Source: a virus. From it: a stretch of 32,352 nucleotides of DNA. Within the stretch, counting starts at the first letter, position 1, and every line of letters begins with the position of its first letter. The notes beneath the pieces are model-generated. The model saw only the letters and a program-made list of their open reading frames with translations. It made no database searches and was not told where the DNA came from. Below, piece after piece: positions 15,582 through 23,915 of the stretch. The stretch spans positions 1-32,352 of IMG/VR virus record IMGVR_UViG_3300028596_000044; one strand, given 5' to 3'. A program made the position numbers and the translations under genes.

Positions 15582-18007
15582 TGGCAGAGTACAGCCGGAC
15601 AACCAGTCGTGGGGACTGGACCGGTGAGTGGGATCCGGATGCTGTCACCCAGCTCCTGCTCCGCATGGACAGCTTCGTCGGCTCGAGCGTCGACCGTCCC
15701 ATCGCTGACGCCTCGGGCAAGAACCGGGATGCGAAGGCGATCAAGTACGGTGGCACGTCGGCTGTCGCAGTGGCGAACCGCTGGGGCACTGGCCTCCGGA
15801 TCAACAACCTCGGCATCAGCGAGCAGTCGTACGTCCACGTCGAGAACGACGGCACCCTCTGGCCGACCTCTGGCTCGGTCATGGTCGGGGCATGGTACAA
15901 CGGCAAGAACGTCGAGCAGTGGTCCCCCGTGGTCTCGACCCGTGGCGGCGCTGCTGCTCCCCTGTTCCACCTGACGGTCAACCACTCCGCCGGTCCCAAC
16001 AACCTCGTCAACTACCGCTTCTACAACAACGCAGGAGCCGAGGTCGTCAACTCGTACCTGACCGGCTTCCAGATCCAGCCGGACGAGTGGTACTGGATCG
16101 GCGCGGTCATGGACGTGACCCTCGGCACGTGGTCCGTCTACGCGGTCCGCCTGGCTGACGGCACGATGGCCTCTGCATCTGGTGTGGCCAGCCTGAACAA
16201 CGCTTGCGTCGCTCACCTCGAGGCTGGCTTCGGCCCTGCCACGTTCTACGCACAGGCCATCCTCGACGAGGTCGTGGTCGTCAGCCCGTTCACGGGCAAC
16301 GCTGGTCAGTGGGCTCTCCGGAACCGTCTCGCCAACGGTGCTCTGGAGGCCACTGGCACCGACACCACGACCGTCTCTGGCCGTGCCAGCGTGCGCAGCA
16401 CTGCGACCGTCCCTGTCGTCCTGCAGACCCGCGCCATGCCGGGTCAGTGGGGCACCGACATCCCCCAGATCACGGTCAACGGGTCTGGCGCGACGGTACG
16501 CTACCGTACCTCCGCCAACCTGACGGCCTGGTCGGCTTGGAAGAACCTTGCCGACATCGCGACCGAGCCGAACGCGGCATGGATCCAGTACGAGGTAACG
16601 CTGTCCACCCTGGCCAGCTACATCGACGAGATCCTGCTCAGCACGGCTCCTCCGGCGACCCCTCCCCTGCCCAGCACCCTCCCGGTCGAGCCATTCTCCC
16701 TCGACCCGCTGCTGGCCATCCCCAGCGGGGGAGGGGTCCTTCTCCAGGATCAGCTGCTGAAGTGCAAGACCTTCGACAACTCCAGCAACGAGTCCACTCT
16801 CGAGTTCGCCCTGGCCCTCAGCGATCCCAAGGCCACACTGATTGAGGCCGAGATGCCGGTCTCGTTCAAGGGCAAGCTCTACACGGCACGCGCGGTCACC
16901 AGCACCAAGAGCCGGGGCACCGCAGTCGTAGACGTCTACTGCGAGCGCATCTGGTACGACCTCCTGTACGCTGGCGAGATGCCTGCCCAGACGTGGAACG
17001 TCACCGCAGCAGACGCCATCACCGCAGCGCTGGCAGGCACCGACTGGTTCGTGGGTCAGGTCGACCCCATCGGCGTGCTCGGCTGGGAGTCGGACAAGAC
17101 GACCGTGCTCGGCCTCCTGCAGCAGATCGCCAAGATCTACGGGGGTGACCTGGTCTTCGACGACGCGAACAAGTTCGTCCATCTGCTGAACCAGGGTGGC
17201 CGTGACCGGGGCACGTACTTCGACTACGTCAAGGGCATCACCAGCGCGACCAAGCGAGAGGACACCACGTCCCTCGTCACCCGCATCTACGGCCGGAACG
17301 CAGACGGCCTGACCATCGCGCCTGCCAACGGAGGAGTCGACTACGTCGAGGACTTCACCTGGACCTCCGAGGTTCGGGAGAGCACGTACGACTTCAAGAG
17401 CGGCATGACGCCCCAGGCGATGCTCCGCTACCTGAACGGCTACATCCAGACCCGCAGCCGTCCGGCGCTCTCGTACGAGTACAGTGTGGCCGGTCTGGCT
17501 GACCGCGTGGACGAGGTCGATCGCTTCGAGGTCCTGGACGTGGTGTTCGTCATGGACCAGGACTACGCTCAGTCGGTCAAGAACCGCGTGGTGCAGCTCG
17601 AGATCGACTACGTGGACCTCCGCAACAGCAAGATCACCCTGGCGAACAAGCTCCGTAGCCTGGCATCCAGCGACGAGAGCAACGACCCTGGTGCCCTGAC
17701 CACGGGCCAGACCATCGACACCCGTGACATCTACCCGTTCAACCTGCTGCTGAACAGCCGTGGGGACAACGGGATGGCGCACTGGGCAGGCTCGGGGGTC
17801 AGCGTCGTGGAGGGCGGAGCGACCGGTCGGTACAGCTTCGCGTTCGGTGCCAGCGGCGGAACCTTGCAGCAGACGGTCGCCAGCGACAACCGGGACAGCT
17901 TCGTCTTCTCGGCTCAGGTCGACGCAGACACCGACGCAGCCCTCCAGATCGAAGTGACCTTCCAGTACACCGACGGCACGACCGAGACCATGACCTTGGA
18001 GCTGTGA
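15581..18007 (+). CDS. Tail-associated protein: LamG-like domain plus Tal/endopeptidase-tail region
   Basis: An 808-aa protein, the largest of the window. Residues about 20-245 look like a concanavalin/LamG sandwich (SVMVGAWYNGKN, WYWIGAVMDVTLGTWSVY, ILDEVVVVSPFTG), which usually binds carbohydrate. Residues about 365-705 resemble the prophage endopeptidase tail (Tal) family (LLQDQLLKCKTF, AEMPVSFKGKLYTARAV, YCERIWYDLLYAGE, then LEIDYVDLRNSKI). A C-terminal beta module follows. It sits after Dit and overlaps it (TAATG). Likely the central tip spike; protease activity is not claimed because no catalytic motif is evident. Confidence 0.8.
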   Translation: MAEYSRTTSRGDWTGEWDPDAVTQLLLRMDSFVGSSVDRPIADASGKNRDAKAIKYGGTSAVAVANRWGTGLRINNLGISEQSYVHVENDGTLWPTSGSVMVGAWYNGKNVEQWSPVVSTRGGAAAPLFHLTVNHSAGPNNLVNYRFYNNAGAEVVNSYLTGFQIQPDEWYWIGAVMDVTLGTWSVYAVRLADGTMASASGVASLNNACVAHLEAGFGPATFYAQAILDEVVVVSPFTGNAGQWALRNRLANGALEATGTDTTTVSGRASVRSTATVPVVLQTRAMPGQWGTDIPQITVNGSGATVRYRTSANLTAWSAWKNLADIATEPNAAWIQYEVTLSTLASYIDEILLSTAPPATPPLPSTLPVEPFSLDPLLAIPSGGGVLLQDQLLKCKTFDNSSNESTLEFALALSDPKATLIEAEMPVSFKGKLYTARAVTSTKSRGTAVVDVYCERIWYDLLYAGEMPAQTWNVTAADAITAALAGTDWFVGQVDPIGVLGWESDKTTVLGLLQQIAKIYGGDLVFDDANKFVHLLNQGGRDRGTYFDYVKGITSATKREDTTSLVTRIYGRNADGLTIAPANGGVDYVEDFTWTSEVRESTYDFKSGMTPQAMLRYLNGYIQTRSRPALSYEYSVAGLADRVDEVDRFEVLDVVFVMDQDYAQSVKNRVVQLEIDYVDLRNSKITLANKLRSLASSDESNDPGALTTGQTIDTRDIYPFNLLLNSRGDNGMAHWAGSGVSVVEGGATGRYSFAFGASGGTLQQTVASDNRDSFVFSAQVDADTDAALQIEVTFQYTDGTTETMTLEL

Positions 18008-18192
18008 TGATCCGTCGAGTTCAGATCGCGAACCCCGCAGCGCACAAGCAGACCGTGACCATCCACGTGAAGGTCGTCACGGCTGACTCGCCTGTCGAGG
18101 TCACCGACCTGCTGCTTCAGCCTGGCACGACCGCTACGGGCTGGGTGCCCGCGATCTCCGAGATGCCCTGGACCACGGGGGTGACTCCGTGA
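18007..18192 (+). CDS. Small minor tail protein, 61 aa
   Basis: ATG 18007 overlaps the Tal-protein stop (TGATG); GTG 18004 is an in-frame alternative. The protein is one short beta module, with VKVVTADSPVEVTDLLLQPG. A similar segment occurs in the next gene (VKVIAHSDAKVTDIQLNPG), suggesting duplication of a small tail module. Function is inferred from position only. Confidence 0.65.
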   Translation: MIRRVQIANPAAHKQTVTIHVKVVTADSPVEVTDLLLQPGTTATGWVPAISEMPWTTGVTP

Positions 18193-18785
18193 GCTTCCTG
18201 CGCACCTTCGGTCAGCTGAAGCCGTCGAAGCCGGTGCTTGGTGTGGCCGTGAAGGTCATCGCCCACAGCGACGCCAAGGTCACCGACATCCAGCTGAACC
18301 CCGGCTCCAGCCTGTTCTCCTGGTCGCCGATGGTCGGCGATCTCGGCCTGGTAACGGCTCCCCGCTGGCGGTTCATCAATGGCATGATCCAGTCGGACTA
18401 CGACACGTTCGTTACTAGCGACGAGGACCAGGCCAGCCCGTACAGGGGCGAATTTTACCCCGTGGGTCCCCAGGAGGTAAACTGGGGTCAACTGCACTTC
18501 GGCGAAGTCAGCTCAAAGACGAGCTTCGATGGATACGAGTACAGCATCACCACGGGAGCAGGCATCACGCCTCACCTGACGGCCAGGGCAGACCAGCGTC
18601 TCGACCTGGTCACCACGGGTCTCATGAGCGCCATTGTCGGCGTCAAGGGCATCAGTGTAGCTCCCGGCAACCCAGCACGTACCGACCTCGGTAGCGTGAC
18701 CGCAGCGCACCCTCAGGGATGGAACAGGGTGTGGGCATTCCACGACTCGTGGAGTGACGTCCTCGCAGAACATGGAGCGTGGTGA
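18189..18785 (+). CDS. Minor tail protein, 198 aa
   Basis: A GTG start overlaps the preceding stop (GTGA). The N-terminus repeats the beta module of the upstream small gene; the rest is beta-rich with aromatic residues (GEFYPVGPQEVNWGQLHFGE). No enzyme motif is visible. Probably a tip or baseplate accessory protein. Confidence 0.7.
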   Translation: MSFLRTFGQLKPSKPVLGVAVKVIAHSDAKVTDIQLNPGSSLFSWSPMVGDLGLVTAPRWRFINGMIQSDYDTFVTSDEDQASPYRGEFYPVGPQEVNWGQLHFGEVSSKTSFDGYEYSITTGAGITPHLTARADQRLDLVTTGLMSAIVGVKGISVAPGNPARTDLGSVTAAHPQGWNRVWAFHDSWSDVLAEHGAW

Positions 18786-18786
18786 T

Positions 18787-19266
18787 ATGCCTCTCGTGAA
18801 CCCTGACGCACCGGAGTACGGTCCTCAGACCTTCACCGACCTCGCTGATGCCCTGGCCACACTGTACGCGAATGACACGTACCTCAAGGGCCTCATCGAC
18901 GGCTTCACTCCGCCTGCCCCGTCCAAGGTCGCGGTCACCCTGGGTTCGGGCTATGCCTCGAACTCGGCCTACGTGGTCACCCAGACCATCAAGGACGGCA
19001 ACGTCGTGACCCTCGAGCCTGGCGTCATCACGTGCCCTGCCAGCTTCTCTGCAGGCACGTACTACACGCTCGGGACCGTCACCGCAGCACACCGGCCGAC
19101 CGACGGCAAGCATCGTATGGGCACGGGTGCCATCTTCACGAGCACGGCCATCGTCCCGATTCAGTTCCGCATCAACGGCACGACCGGTGAGATCAACTTC
19201 TACTCGGTGCCCGCAGTCGCTGGTGCCTCGTACGTCATCCTCAACAGCCTGGTCTGGAGCGTCTGA
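18787..19266 (+). CDS. Minor tail protein, 159 aa
   Basis: ATG 18787 follows the previous stop by one base; a GGAG motif lies about nine bases upstream. Begins MPLVNPDAPEYGPQTFTDLA, a short trimerisation-like segment, and continues with glycine/threonine-rich strands (KVAVTLGSGYASNSAYVVTQ). This build recurs in small receptor-binding or fibre proteins of actinophages. Upstream extension to 18754 is rejected as it overlaps the earlier gene. Confidence 0.7.
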   Translation: MPLVNPDAPEYGPQTFTDLADALATLYANDTYLKGLIDGFTPPAPSKVAVTLGSGYASNSAYVVTQTIKDGNVVTLEPGVITCPASFSAGTYYTLGTVTAAHRPTDGKHRMGTGAIFTSTAIVPIQFRINGTTGEINFYSVPAVAGASYVILNSLVWSV

Positions 19267-21398
19267 TGGGTCACCGCGTGATGCTCTGGCACAGCAACGC
19301 GACTGTGCGTACCGAAGGTGTCCTCGACAAGTACGGGGACGCCATTGACGACGTGCTGCTGGTGGCCTACGAGCTGAAGACCACAGGGCTGACCAATCTC
19401 AACATCCAGAACACGGTCGAGGCTGTCCGTGCCAAGTGGCCGAACATCCAGTGGTGGCTGACCATCCAGTGCTTCAGTTCCGCCGCGTGGAAGCTGCTCA
19501 ACACCGACGCAGCGTTCAAGGCCAGCATCCTGGCCCAGATGGACGCCATCTACGCGACCTACCCGTGGATCACCGGCATTGACCTCGACGCTGAGGGCTT
19601 CGGCTCGAACATGACCGTGGCGGAGGCATACGCCGGATACAAGGTGCTCGGGGACCACGCTCGGACCCACGGCAAGAAGGTCAGCGCGGCTCTGCCCGCA
19701 GCAACCGAGGGCAACTTCAGCATCGGTGGCGAGAACTGGTTGGACTACGCGCTCTTCGGTGCGTACTTCGATCATGTGGCCATCATGACCTACGACTTCG
19801 CCTGGTCGGGGAGTGCCCCTGGCCCGATCGCTCCTCGCTTCTGGATCCAGCAGGTGTACGAGTGGACCGTCTCGGTCATCCCTCCCCACAAGGTCATGAT
19901 GGGCATCCCTGCCTACGGCCAGAACTGGAGCATCCACGCGCCTGTCGAGGACCTCCCTGGATACCCTGGCTGGCCGTACCGAGGCAACTCTGGTGCGTAC
20001 TACTGGTTCTGGTACATGACCACGGGGGTCTGGGGACCGATGGCCGGGGATGACGACCCGGTAGCCTGGGACCAGACTCGGGCTAGCTGGCTCGTCTTTC
20101 GCGACAAGGAGACCAATTCCCCCTTCACCCTGATTGGGTGTTACTGGTGGGCTACGGCGAAGCAGAGGACCGGCAACAGCGGGATGGAGCTGGGTGAGTT
20201 CAACGGCCGGAGCTACTTCACGCGCTACGGCCAGCCCGCAGCAGACCCGGTAGGCGGCATGGCTGACCAGACGGTCGGCACGCAGCACTTCACTCACACG
20301 GTCCGGCCCATCCAGGTGATCGACTCTAACGGTCAGTGGGCCAACAACGACGTGCACAACCTGACGTTCGAGGTTCTCCAGCGCGACCCGCAGTCGGCCA
20401 CCATCATGGACGACGACTGTGCCACGACAGGCACCCTCGGCATCTACTACAACCGGACCGGAGCGGCCTGGTCGCACTGGCGTCAGGGTGACCCGCTGCT
20501 GAACCCGCGCACCTACGGTCAGTATCGTGTGGCCGGAGCAGGCAAGCTGTCGCTGACCAACATCGACGCAGGAGGCGAGTTCCACGTTCAGGGCCGTCTC
20601 CAGATCCCCGCAGCAGGTGGTCGCGCAGGTGTCTTCCACGGCTCCTACGAGGCGACGGTGGACCAGTGGGGCACCCTCATTCTGAGTCGTAACGGCACGA
20701 CCCTGGCGACGACCCCTGTGTCCGCTCCTGGCCTCTCCAGCAACCCTGGCCAGGGACGCGCTGTTATCGGCCTCAGGGTCCGTGGGCAGCACGCACGGGT
20801 GTACTACAGCCGGACCGAGGTTGACGTGCCCCTGGTCCTGGAGTACAACGACCCGAGCTACGTCGATGGTCGCAGCGGCATGGTCAGCCTGAGCGGGGAG
20901 GCCTGGTTCGATCACGTCCGCTGGGGCGACGCCTGGTGGTACAACCCTCGCGAGGCGATCGACGTGCAGGTCGGCCCGTTCATGTTCTACGACATCGGCC
21001 GCATCCCCCGCACCAACGTCACCTGGGACGGCCTGAACCGCTTCCGGGTGAACACCGACGTGGAAGAGCGCAGCACGCGCACCAAGAGCATCTCGAACGA
21101 CTGGGCATACGTCCACCTCAAGGGTGTGGGCATCGCAGCAGGCACGACTCGAGACCTGAAGATCATCCCCCGCGACATCGACTGCTGGGTCAGCACGGTC
21201 TACCTGTGCGATCCGAACGGCACGAGCCTGTCGCACTACTCCGACGCTGAGTACATGGCCTACAGCCGGGACCTCGCCGACTCCGAGTGGGGTCTGGCTG
21301 GTGTGGCCGTGTGGAGGCTCGGGCAGGAGGATGTAAGGTTCTGGGAGCGGATCAAGAGTGGCCGTCTGAACCCAGATGACAGAATCCCGATTCTGTAA
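19266..21398 (+). CDS. Tail fibre/spike with glycoside hydrolase family 18 domain
   Basis: 710 aa. Residues about 1-330 look like a GH18 TIM barrel: ITGIDLDAEGFG carries D106, D108 and the proposed acid E110 of the DxxDxDxE motif; VAIMTYDFAW (171-180) and VMMGIPAYGQ (210-219) are further family hallmarks. The first Asp of the motif is T103 here, so activity needs proof. The remainder is beta-rich and probably binds the virion or a glycan. GH18 enzymes cut beta-1,4 GlcNAc links, so the spike may open surface polysaccharide or peptidoglycan during infection. TGATG overlap with the upstream gene. Confidence 0.82.
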   Translation: MGHRVMLWHSNATVRTEGVLDKYGDAIDDVLLVAYELKTTGLTNLNIQNTVEAVRAKWPNIQWWLTIQCFSSAAWKLLNTDAAFKASILAQMDAIYATYPWITGIDLDAEGFGSNMTVAEAYAGYKVLGDHARTHGKKVSAALPAATEGNFSIGGENWLDYALFGAYFDHVAIMTYDFAWSGSAPGPIAPRFWIQQVYEWTVSVIPPHKVMMGIPAYGQNWSIHAPVEDLPGYPGWPYRGNSGAYYWFWYMTTGVWGPMAGDDDPVAWDQTRASWLVFRDKETNSPFTLIGCYWWATAKQRTGNSGMELGEFNGRSYFTRYGQPAADPVGGMADQTVGTQHFTHTVRPIQVIDSNGQWANNDVHNLTFEVLQRDPQSATIMDDDCATTGTLGIYYNRTGAAWSHWRQGDPLLNPRTYGQYRVAGAGKLSLTNIDAGGEFHVQGRLQIPAAGGRAGVFHGSYEATVDQWGTLILSRNGTTLATTPVSAPGLSSNPGQGRAVIGLRVRGQHARVYYSRTEVDVPLVLEYNDPSYVDGRSGMVSLSGEAWFDHVRWGDAWWYNPREAIDVQVGPFMFYDIGRIPRTNVTWDGLNRFRVNTDVEERSTRTKSISNDWAYVHLKGVGIAAGTTRDLKIIPRDIDCWVSTVYLCDPNGTSLSHYSDAEYMAYSRDLADSEWGLAGVAVWRLGQEDVRFWERIKSGRLNPDDRIPIL

Positions 21399-21426
21399 AC
21401 CAGGCCACACCAAGAAGGAGAAGACA

Positions 21427-22167
21427 ATGGGTACCAAGGCACTCAAGAACCATCCCGGGATGTGGTTGCGTGAAGACGCGGCCGATGCCATCAACGACCT
21501 CGAGGACAAGTACGGTGTGATCCGCATCAACCGTGCGGGCGTCACCGAGGCTCAGCAGCAGGAGATCATCGACAAGTGGGACCGGGGTGAGCGGGATGGC
21601 CTGTTCCCGCCTGCTCGTCCGGCGCGCGAGTCGAACCACGTGAAGAACGGGGGCATCGCCGTCGACGTGTACAACTACACCGACGACCGTGCCAAGCTCA
21701 ACGAGTTCGGCTTCCAGTGGTACGGCAAGTCCGACCCGGTGCACTACACCTTCGTCGGTCGTCCTGGTGGCTCGCAGACCGGTCCCATCGGCTGGGTCAC
21801 CGTCAACCGCTCGGTGGAGGACATCCAGCGCACGGTCGGTGCCAAGGTCGACGGCATCTACGGTCCCGACACGACCGCCAAGGTCAAGTCGGCTCAGTCG
21901 TCGAAGGGTCTCACCCCCGACGGCATCTGGGGTCCCAAGACCGATGCGGCGTTCTTCCCCGCAGCGGGCAAGCCCTCCAGCAAGGCACACTGGGAGCTGA
22001 CCTACGCGGACATCCAGGCGGCGCTCGTCCGCCACGGGTACAACCTGAAGATCGACAACGTGTGGGGTCCGCTCAGCTCCAACGCGCTCGCCGACTTCCA
22101 GCGCAAGAACGGCCTGAAGGTGGACCGCATCGTGGGTGCGCAGACGTGGGAGAAGCTCAACCGCTGA
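21427..22167 (+). CDS. Endolysin: M15-type peptidase with two peptidoglycan-binding domains
   Basis: Lyses the host wall late in infection. ATG 21427 has AAGGAG seven bases upstream; the earlier 21376 start lies inside the fibre gene and is rejected. Residues 69-80 (SNHVKNGGIAVD) give H71 and D80, and H106 in DPVHYTFVG completes the M15/VanY-like zinc triad. Two PG_binding_1 repeats follow, with VDGIYGPDTTAKVK and PDGIWGPKTDAAF in the first and IDNVWGPLSSNALADFQ in the second. There is no signal peptide, so release relies on the holin. Length 246 aa. A GGCCACAC copy lies in the leader. Confidence 0.88.
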   Translation: MGTKALKNHPGMWLREDAADAINDLEDKYGVIRINRAGVTEAQQQEIIDKWDRGERDGLFPPARPARESNHVKNGGIAVDVYNYTDDRAKLNEFGFQWYGKSDPVHYTFVGRPGGSQTGPIGWVTVNRSVEDIQRTVGAKVDGIYGPDTTAKVKSAQSSKGLTPDGIWGPKTDAAFFPAAGKPSSKAHWELTYADIQAALVRHGYNLKIDNVWGPLSSNALADFQRKNGLKVDRIVGAQTWEKLNR

Positions 22168-22202
22168 CCACGTAGGTACTACCCTCCAGGAAGGAGCCTC
22201 AC

Positions 22203-22589
22203 GTGCTGGAGGCAATCAAGACCCTCATCGATTCACTGATGCCGCTCTTCGTGGCTATCGTGACGGTCTACGGTGGCGTCATGGTCGCGAAGTTGAACAA
22301 GGTTCAGCGGGAGACCCAGGCCACTAACGCCAAGATCGAGAAGGTCCAGAAGGACATCGTCACGAACCACGGTAGCAAGAACATCGGGGACGCGATCGAC
22401 CGTCTGACTACCCACGTCAATGTCATGAGTGACAACCAGGACGAACTCATATCGACGGTGAAGGGCATGCAGTCTCGTGATGAGGCGCACGAGGCTCGCA
22501 TGACCGCTGTGGAGCACTTTCTGCAGCGGCTCGGGTACACGCCTGCCCTTCCCCGTCGGTGGGGGTTCTTCCGACTCCACAGGAAGTAA
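22203..22589 (+). CDS. DUF2746-like membrane protein (possible lysis accessory)
   Basis: A GTG start at 22203 follows AAGGAGCCTCAC. The 128-aa protein has one N-terminal membrane helix (LIDSLMPLFVAIVTVYGG) then a long coiled coil (NKVQRETQATNAKIEKVQKD) and a basic C-terminus. The layout resembles DUF2746 proteins found in actinophage lysis cassettes. A role as holin partner or antiholin is inferred from the endolysin-holin context. Confidence 0.7.
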   Translation: MLEAIKTLIDSLMPLFVAIVTVYGGVMVAKLNKVQRETQATNAKIEKVQKDIVTNHGSKNIGDAIDRLTTHVNVMSDNQDELISTVKGMQSRDEAHEARMTAVEHFLQRLGYTPALPRRWGFFRLHRK

Positions 22590-22594
22590 GGAAC

Positions 22595-22933
22595 ATGGAA
22601 ATCGCTATCACGCTCGCATCCATCCCGGCCATCATCGCCGTCGTCACGCTCGCCAAGGACCTCGGTCTGCGCAGCACGTTCGCCCCGCTGCTGGCGATCC
22701 TGCTGGGTGTGGCCTTCGCCATCTTCGACCTGTTCGCAGGCGCGGGTGTCATCGGCACGCAGACCATCCTGCAGGCCATCGCCGCTGGCATCCTGCTGGG
22801 TCTCTCCGCAGCCGGTCTCTACGACGGGGCACGGGCTATCGGCAGCAAGACCCCTGCGACTGTGGTCGTGGAGGAGGACGCCAGCACCAAGCCGGTGACC
22901 CGCTCCCAGCAGGACACCCTCGACGGCATCTGA
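22595..22933 (+). CDS. Holin
   Basis: Makes the membrane lesion that releases the endolysin. ATG 22595 has GGAAGTAAGGAAC upstream; the extension to 22559 overlaps the previous gene. The 112-aa protein has three hydrophobic segments (residues about 3-20, 29-49 and 54-74) separated by short loops and ends in a charged tail (VVEEDASTKPVTRSQQ), the pattern of a class I-type holin. It follows the endolysin and the membrane protein at 22203. Confidence 0.8.
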   Translation: MEIAITLASIPAIIAVVTLAKDLGLRSTFAPLLAILLGVAFAIFDLFAGAGVIGTQTILQAIAAGILLGLSAAGLYDGARAIGSKTPATVVVEEDASTKPVTRSQQDTLDGI

Positions 22934-22996
22934 GCCGTCCCAAGACCCTCGACCCGGAACCCCGGCTAGAGACCACCAAGAAAGAAAGGACCTCTC

Positions 22997-23407
22997 ATGG
23001 TCACTCGTTACATCAACCAGGTCGGCGCGTCGCAGAGCATGGGTCAGCCCTTCGGCTCGTGTTACTCGGAGGCGATCCTCTGGGAGCGTCAGCGCAACAG
23101 CGCGTACGGTGAGTACATCCTCTACCAGGTCCGCGACATCTCGCTGGCCAGCGGCGCGACCTGGTGGCGTGCCAAGTTCGAGATCGGCATCGCGAACGCG
23201 GCCGGGACCCTGTACTCGACGTCGTCGACGTACAAGTACTGGGGTCAGTGGACCTCGTGGATCCAGCTGACGGGTGCGTGGTACCTCGGCAACTTCCGCC
23301 TCCGGACCCGCATCCCCGAGATCTACGCGAACCAGGCTGGCGCGGTTCACTCGTGCCAGTGGGGTTCCTGGACCATCGGTCTCAGCTACGCCAACGACGG
23401 GGTCTGA
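22997..23407 (+). CDS. Hypothetical aromatic-rich protein, 136 aa
   Basis: Last gene of the rightward unit. Starts MVTRYINQVGASQSMGQPFG after GAAAGGACCTCTC. Trp and Tyr are very frequent (for example TYKYWGQWTSWIQLTGAWYL) and the protein appears all-beta with two cysteines, but no signal peptide or membrane segment. It may be a lectin-like or virion protein or a lysis-linked factor. No family recognised. Confidence 0.7.
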   Translation: MVTRYINQVGASQSMGQPFGSCYSEAILWERQRNSAYGEYILYQVRDISLASGATWWRAKFEIGIANAAGTLYSTSSTYKYWGQWTSWIQLTGAWYLGNFRLRTRIPEIYANQAGAVHSCQWGSWTIGLSYANDGV

Positions 23408-23423
23408 TCACCCCAGCAAGACC

Positions 23424-23455
23424 GAGGACCCCTGGCCGATTGGCCGGGGGTCCTC
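23424..23455. terminator. Bidirectional terminator hairpin between convergent units
   Basis: GAGGACCCCTGGCC (23424-23437) and GGCCGGGGGTCCTC (23442-23455) make a 14-bp stem with one T-G pair and a GATT loop. It lies between the stops of the last rightward gene (23407) and the last leftward gene (23471). A weakly T-rich tail (CCCTTGTGTCT) follows on the plus strand. Confidence 0.8.
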
Positions 23456-23470
23456 CCTTGTGTCTGGGGC

Positions 23471-23662
23471 TCAGTGCTGCTTGACCGGGAAGTGCATGTC
23501 CAGGTCAACCACGGCCACACCCAGGTCCGTCTCGAGACGACCGCGAAGGTGGTCCACCCGGCGGACCCGGATGACGACGGCCTCGTTGCCCTCGGGGTCG
23601 ATGATCTCGTCGCCGTGCTCGAGGTTCTCGGCCTTGACCTGACGGTAGGTTGCGCGTGCCAT
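23471..23662 (-). CDS. Small hypothetical protein, 63 aa
   Basis: Begins MARATYRQVKAENLEHGDEI and contains NEAVVIRVRRVDHLRGRLET, a small beta-barrel-like pattern. AAGGAGAG sits six bases before the ATG. The leader TACCAACACACCAC matches that of the DUF2786 gene at the left end, so the two may respond to the same signal. Promoter at 23731-23702. Function unknown. Confidence 0.7.
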   Translation of the reverse strand: MARATYRQVKAENLEHGDEIIDPEGNEAVVIRVRRVDHLRGRLETDLGVAVVDLDMHFPVKQH

Positions 23663-23701
23663 GATGCTCTCCTTGGGGTGAGTGGTGTGTTGGTACTTAG
23701 A

Positions 23702-23731
23702 AGTTTACCTGAAGTGACCGCAGATCACAAA
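23702..23731 (-). promoter_or_regulatory. Promoter of the 23471-23662 gene, TTTGTG-N18-TAAACT
   Basis: TTTGTG (23731-23726) and TAAACT (23707-23702), 18-bp spacer, feeding the CA-rich leader. It overlaps the 3' end of the upstream gene. Confidence 0.65.
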
Positions 23732-23877
23732 CTCTGCGACGACTGGCGCTCGACCCAGTCGTACTCGTCGTTGAGGCCGTGGGGGTGCTGCTCGACCCAG
23801 CGCTCGGCGCGTGCCTTGCTGGTGGTGTGGCCGATCACGAAGACCTCGCCCTTGATGGAACCGATGATGATGTGCAT
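23725..23877 (-). CDS. Small leaderless hypothetical protein, 50 aa
   Basis: ATG 23877 lies six bases after the -10 AACAAT and has no ribosome-binding site, so it should be translated from the mRNA 5' end. A longer reading to 23925 would start upstream of the promoter. Sequence MHIIIGSIKGEVFVIGHTTS shows a short strand pair and then a helix with W residues (ARAERWVEQHPHG). It is shorter than typical gene-calling cut-offs if the leaderless start is correct. Confidence 0.65.
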   Translation of the reverse strand: MHIIIGSIKGEVFVIGHTTSKARAERWVEQHPHGLNDEYDWVERQSSQSL

Positions 23878-23883
23878 AAGTAG

Positions 23884-23913
23884 ATTGTTGCACACCATCA
23901 CCGGTTCCGCAAA
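23884..23913 (-). promoter_or_regulatory. Promoter, TTTGCG-N18-AACAAT, feeding a leaderless start
   Basis: TTTGCG at 23913-23908 and AACAAT at 23889-23884; ATG 23877 follows after six bases. It begins two bases past the stop of the upstream gene. Confidence 0.65.
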
Positions 23914-23915
23914 TC

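Noticed and set aside
15578-17782. 734-codon minus-strand ORF opposite the Tal protein
   Set aside because: Shadow reading with no recognisable domain; the plus-strand protein has clear domains.
19200-21545. 781-codon minus-strand ORF opposite the GH18 fibre
   Set aside because: Shadow; the plus strand encodes a motif-bearing hydrolase.
22934-22996. Possible gene between holin and last rightward gene
   Set aside because: Only a ribosome-binding site and short GC-rich segment; no ORF.
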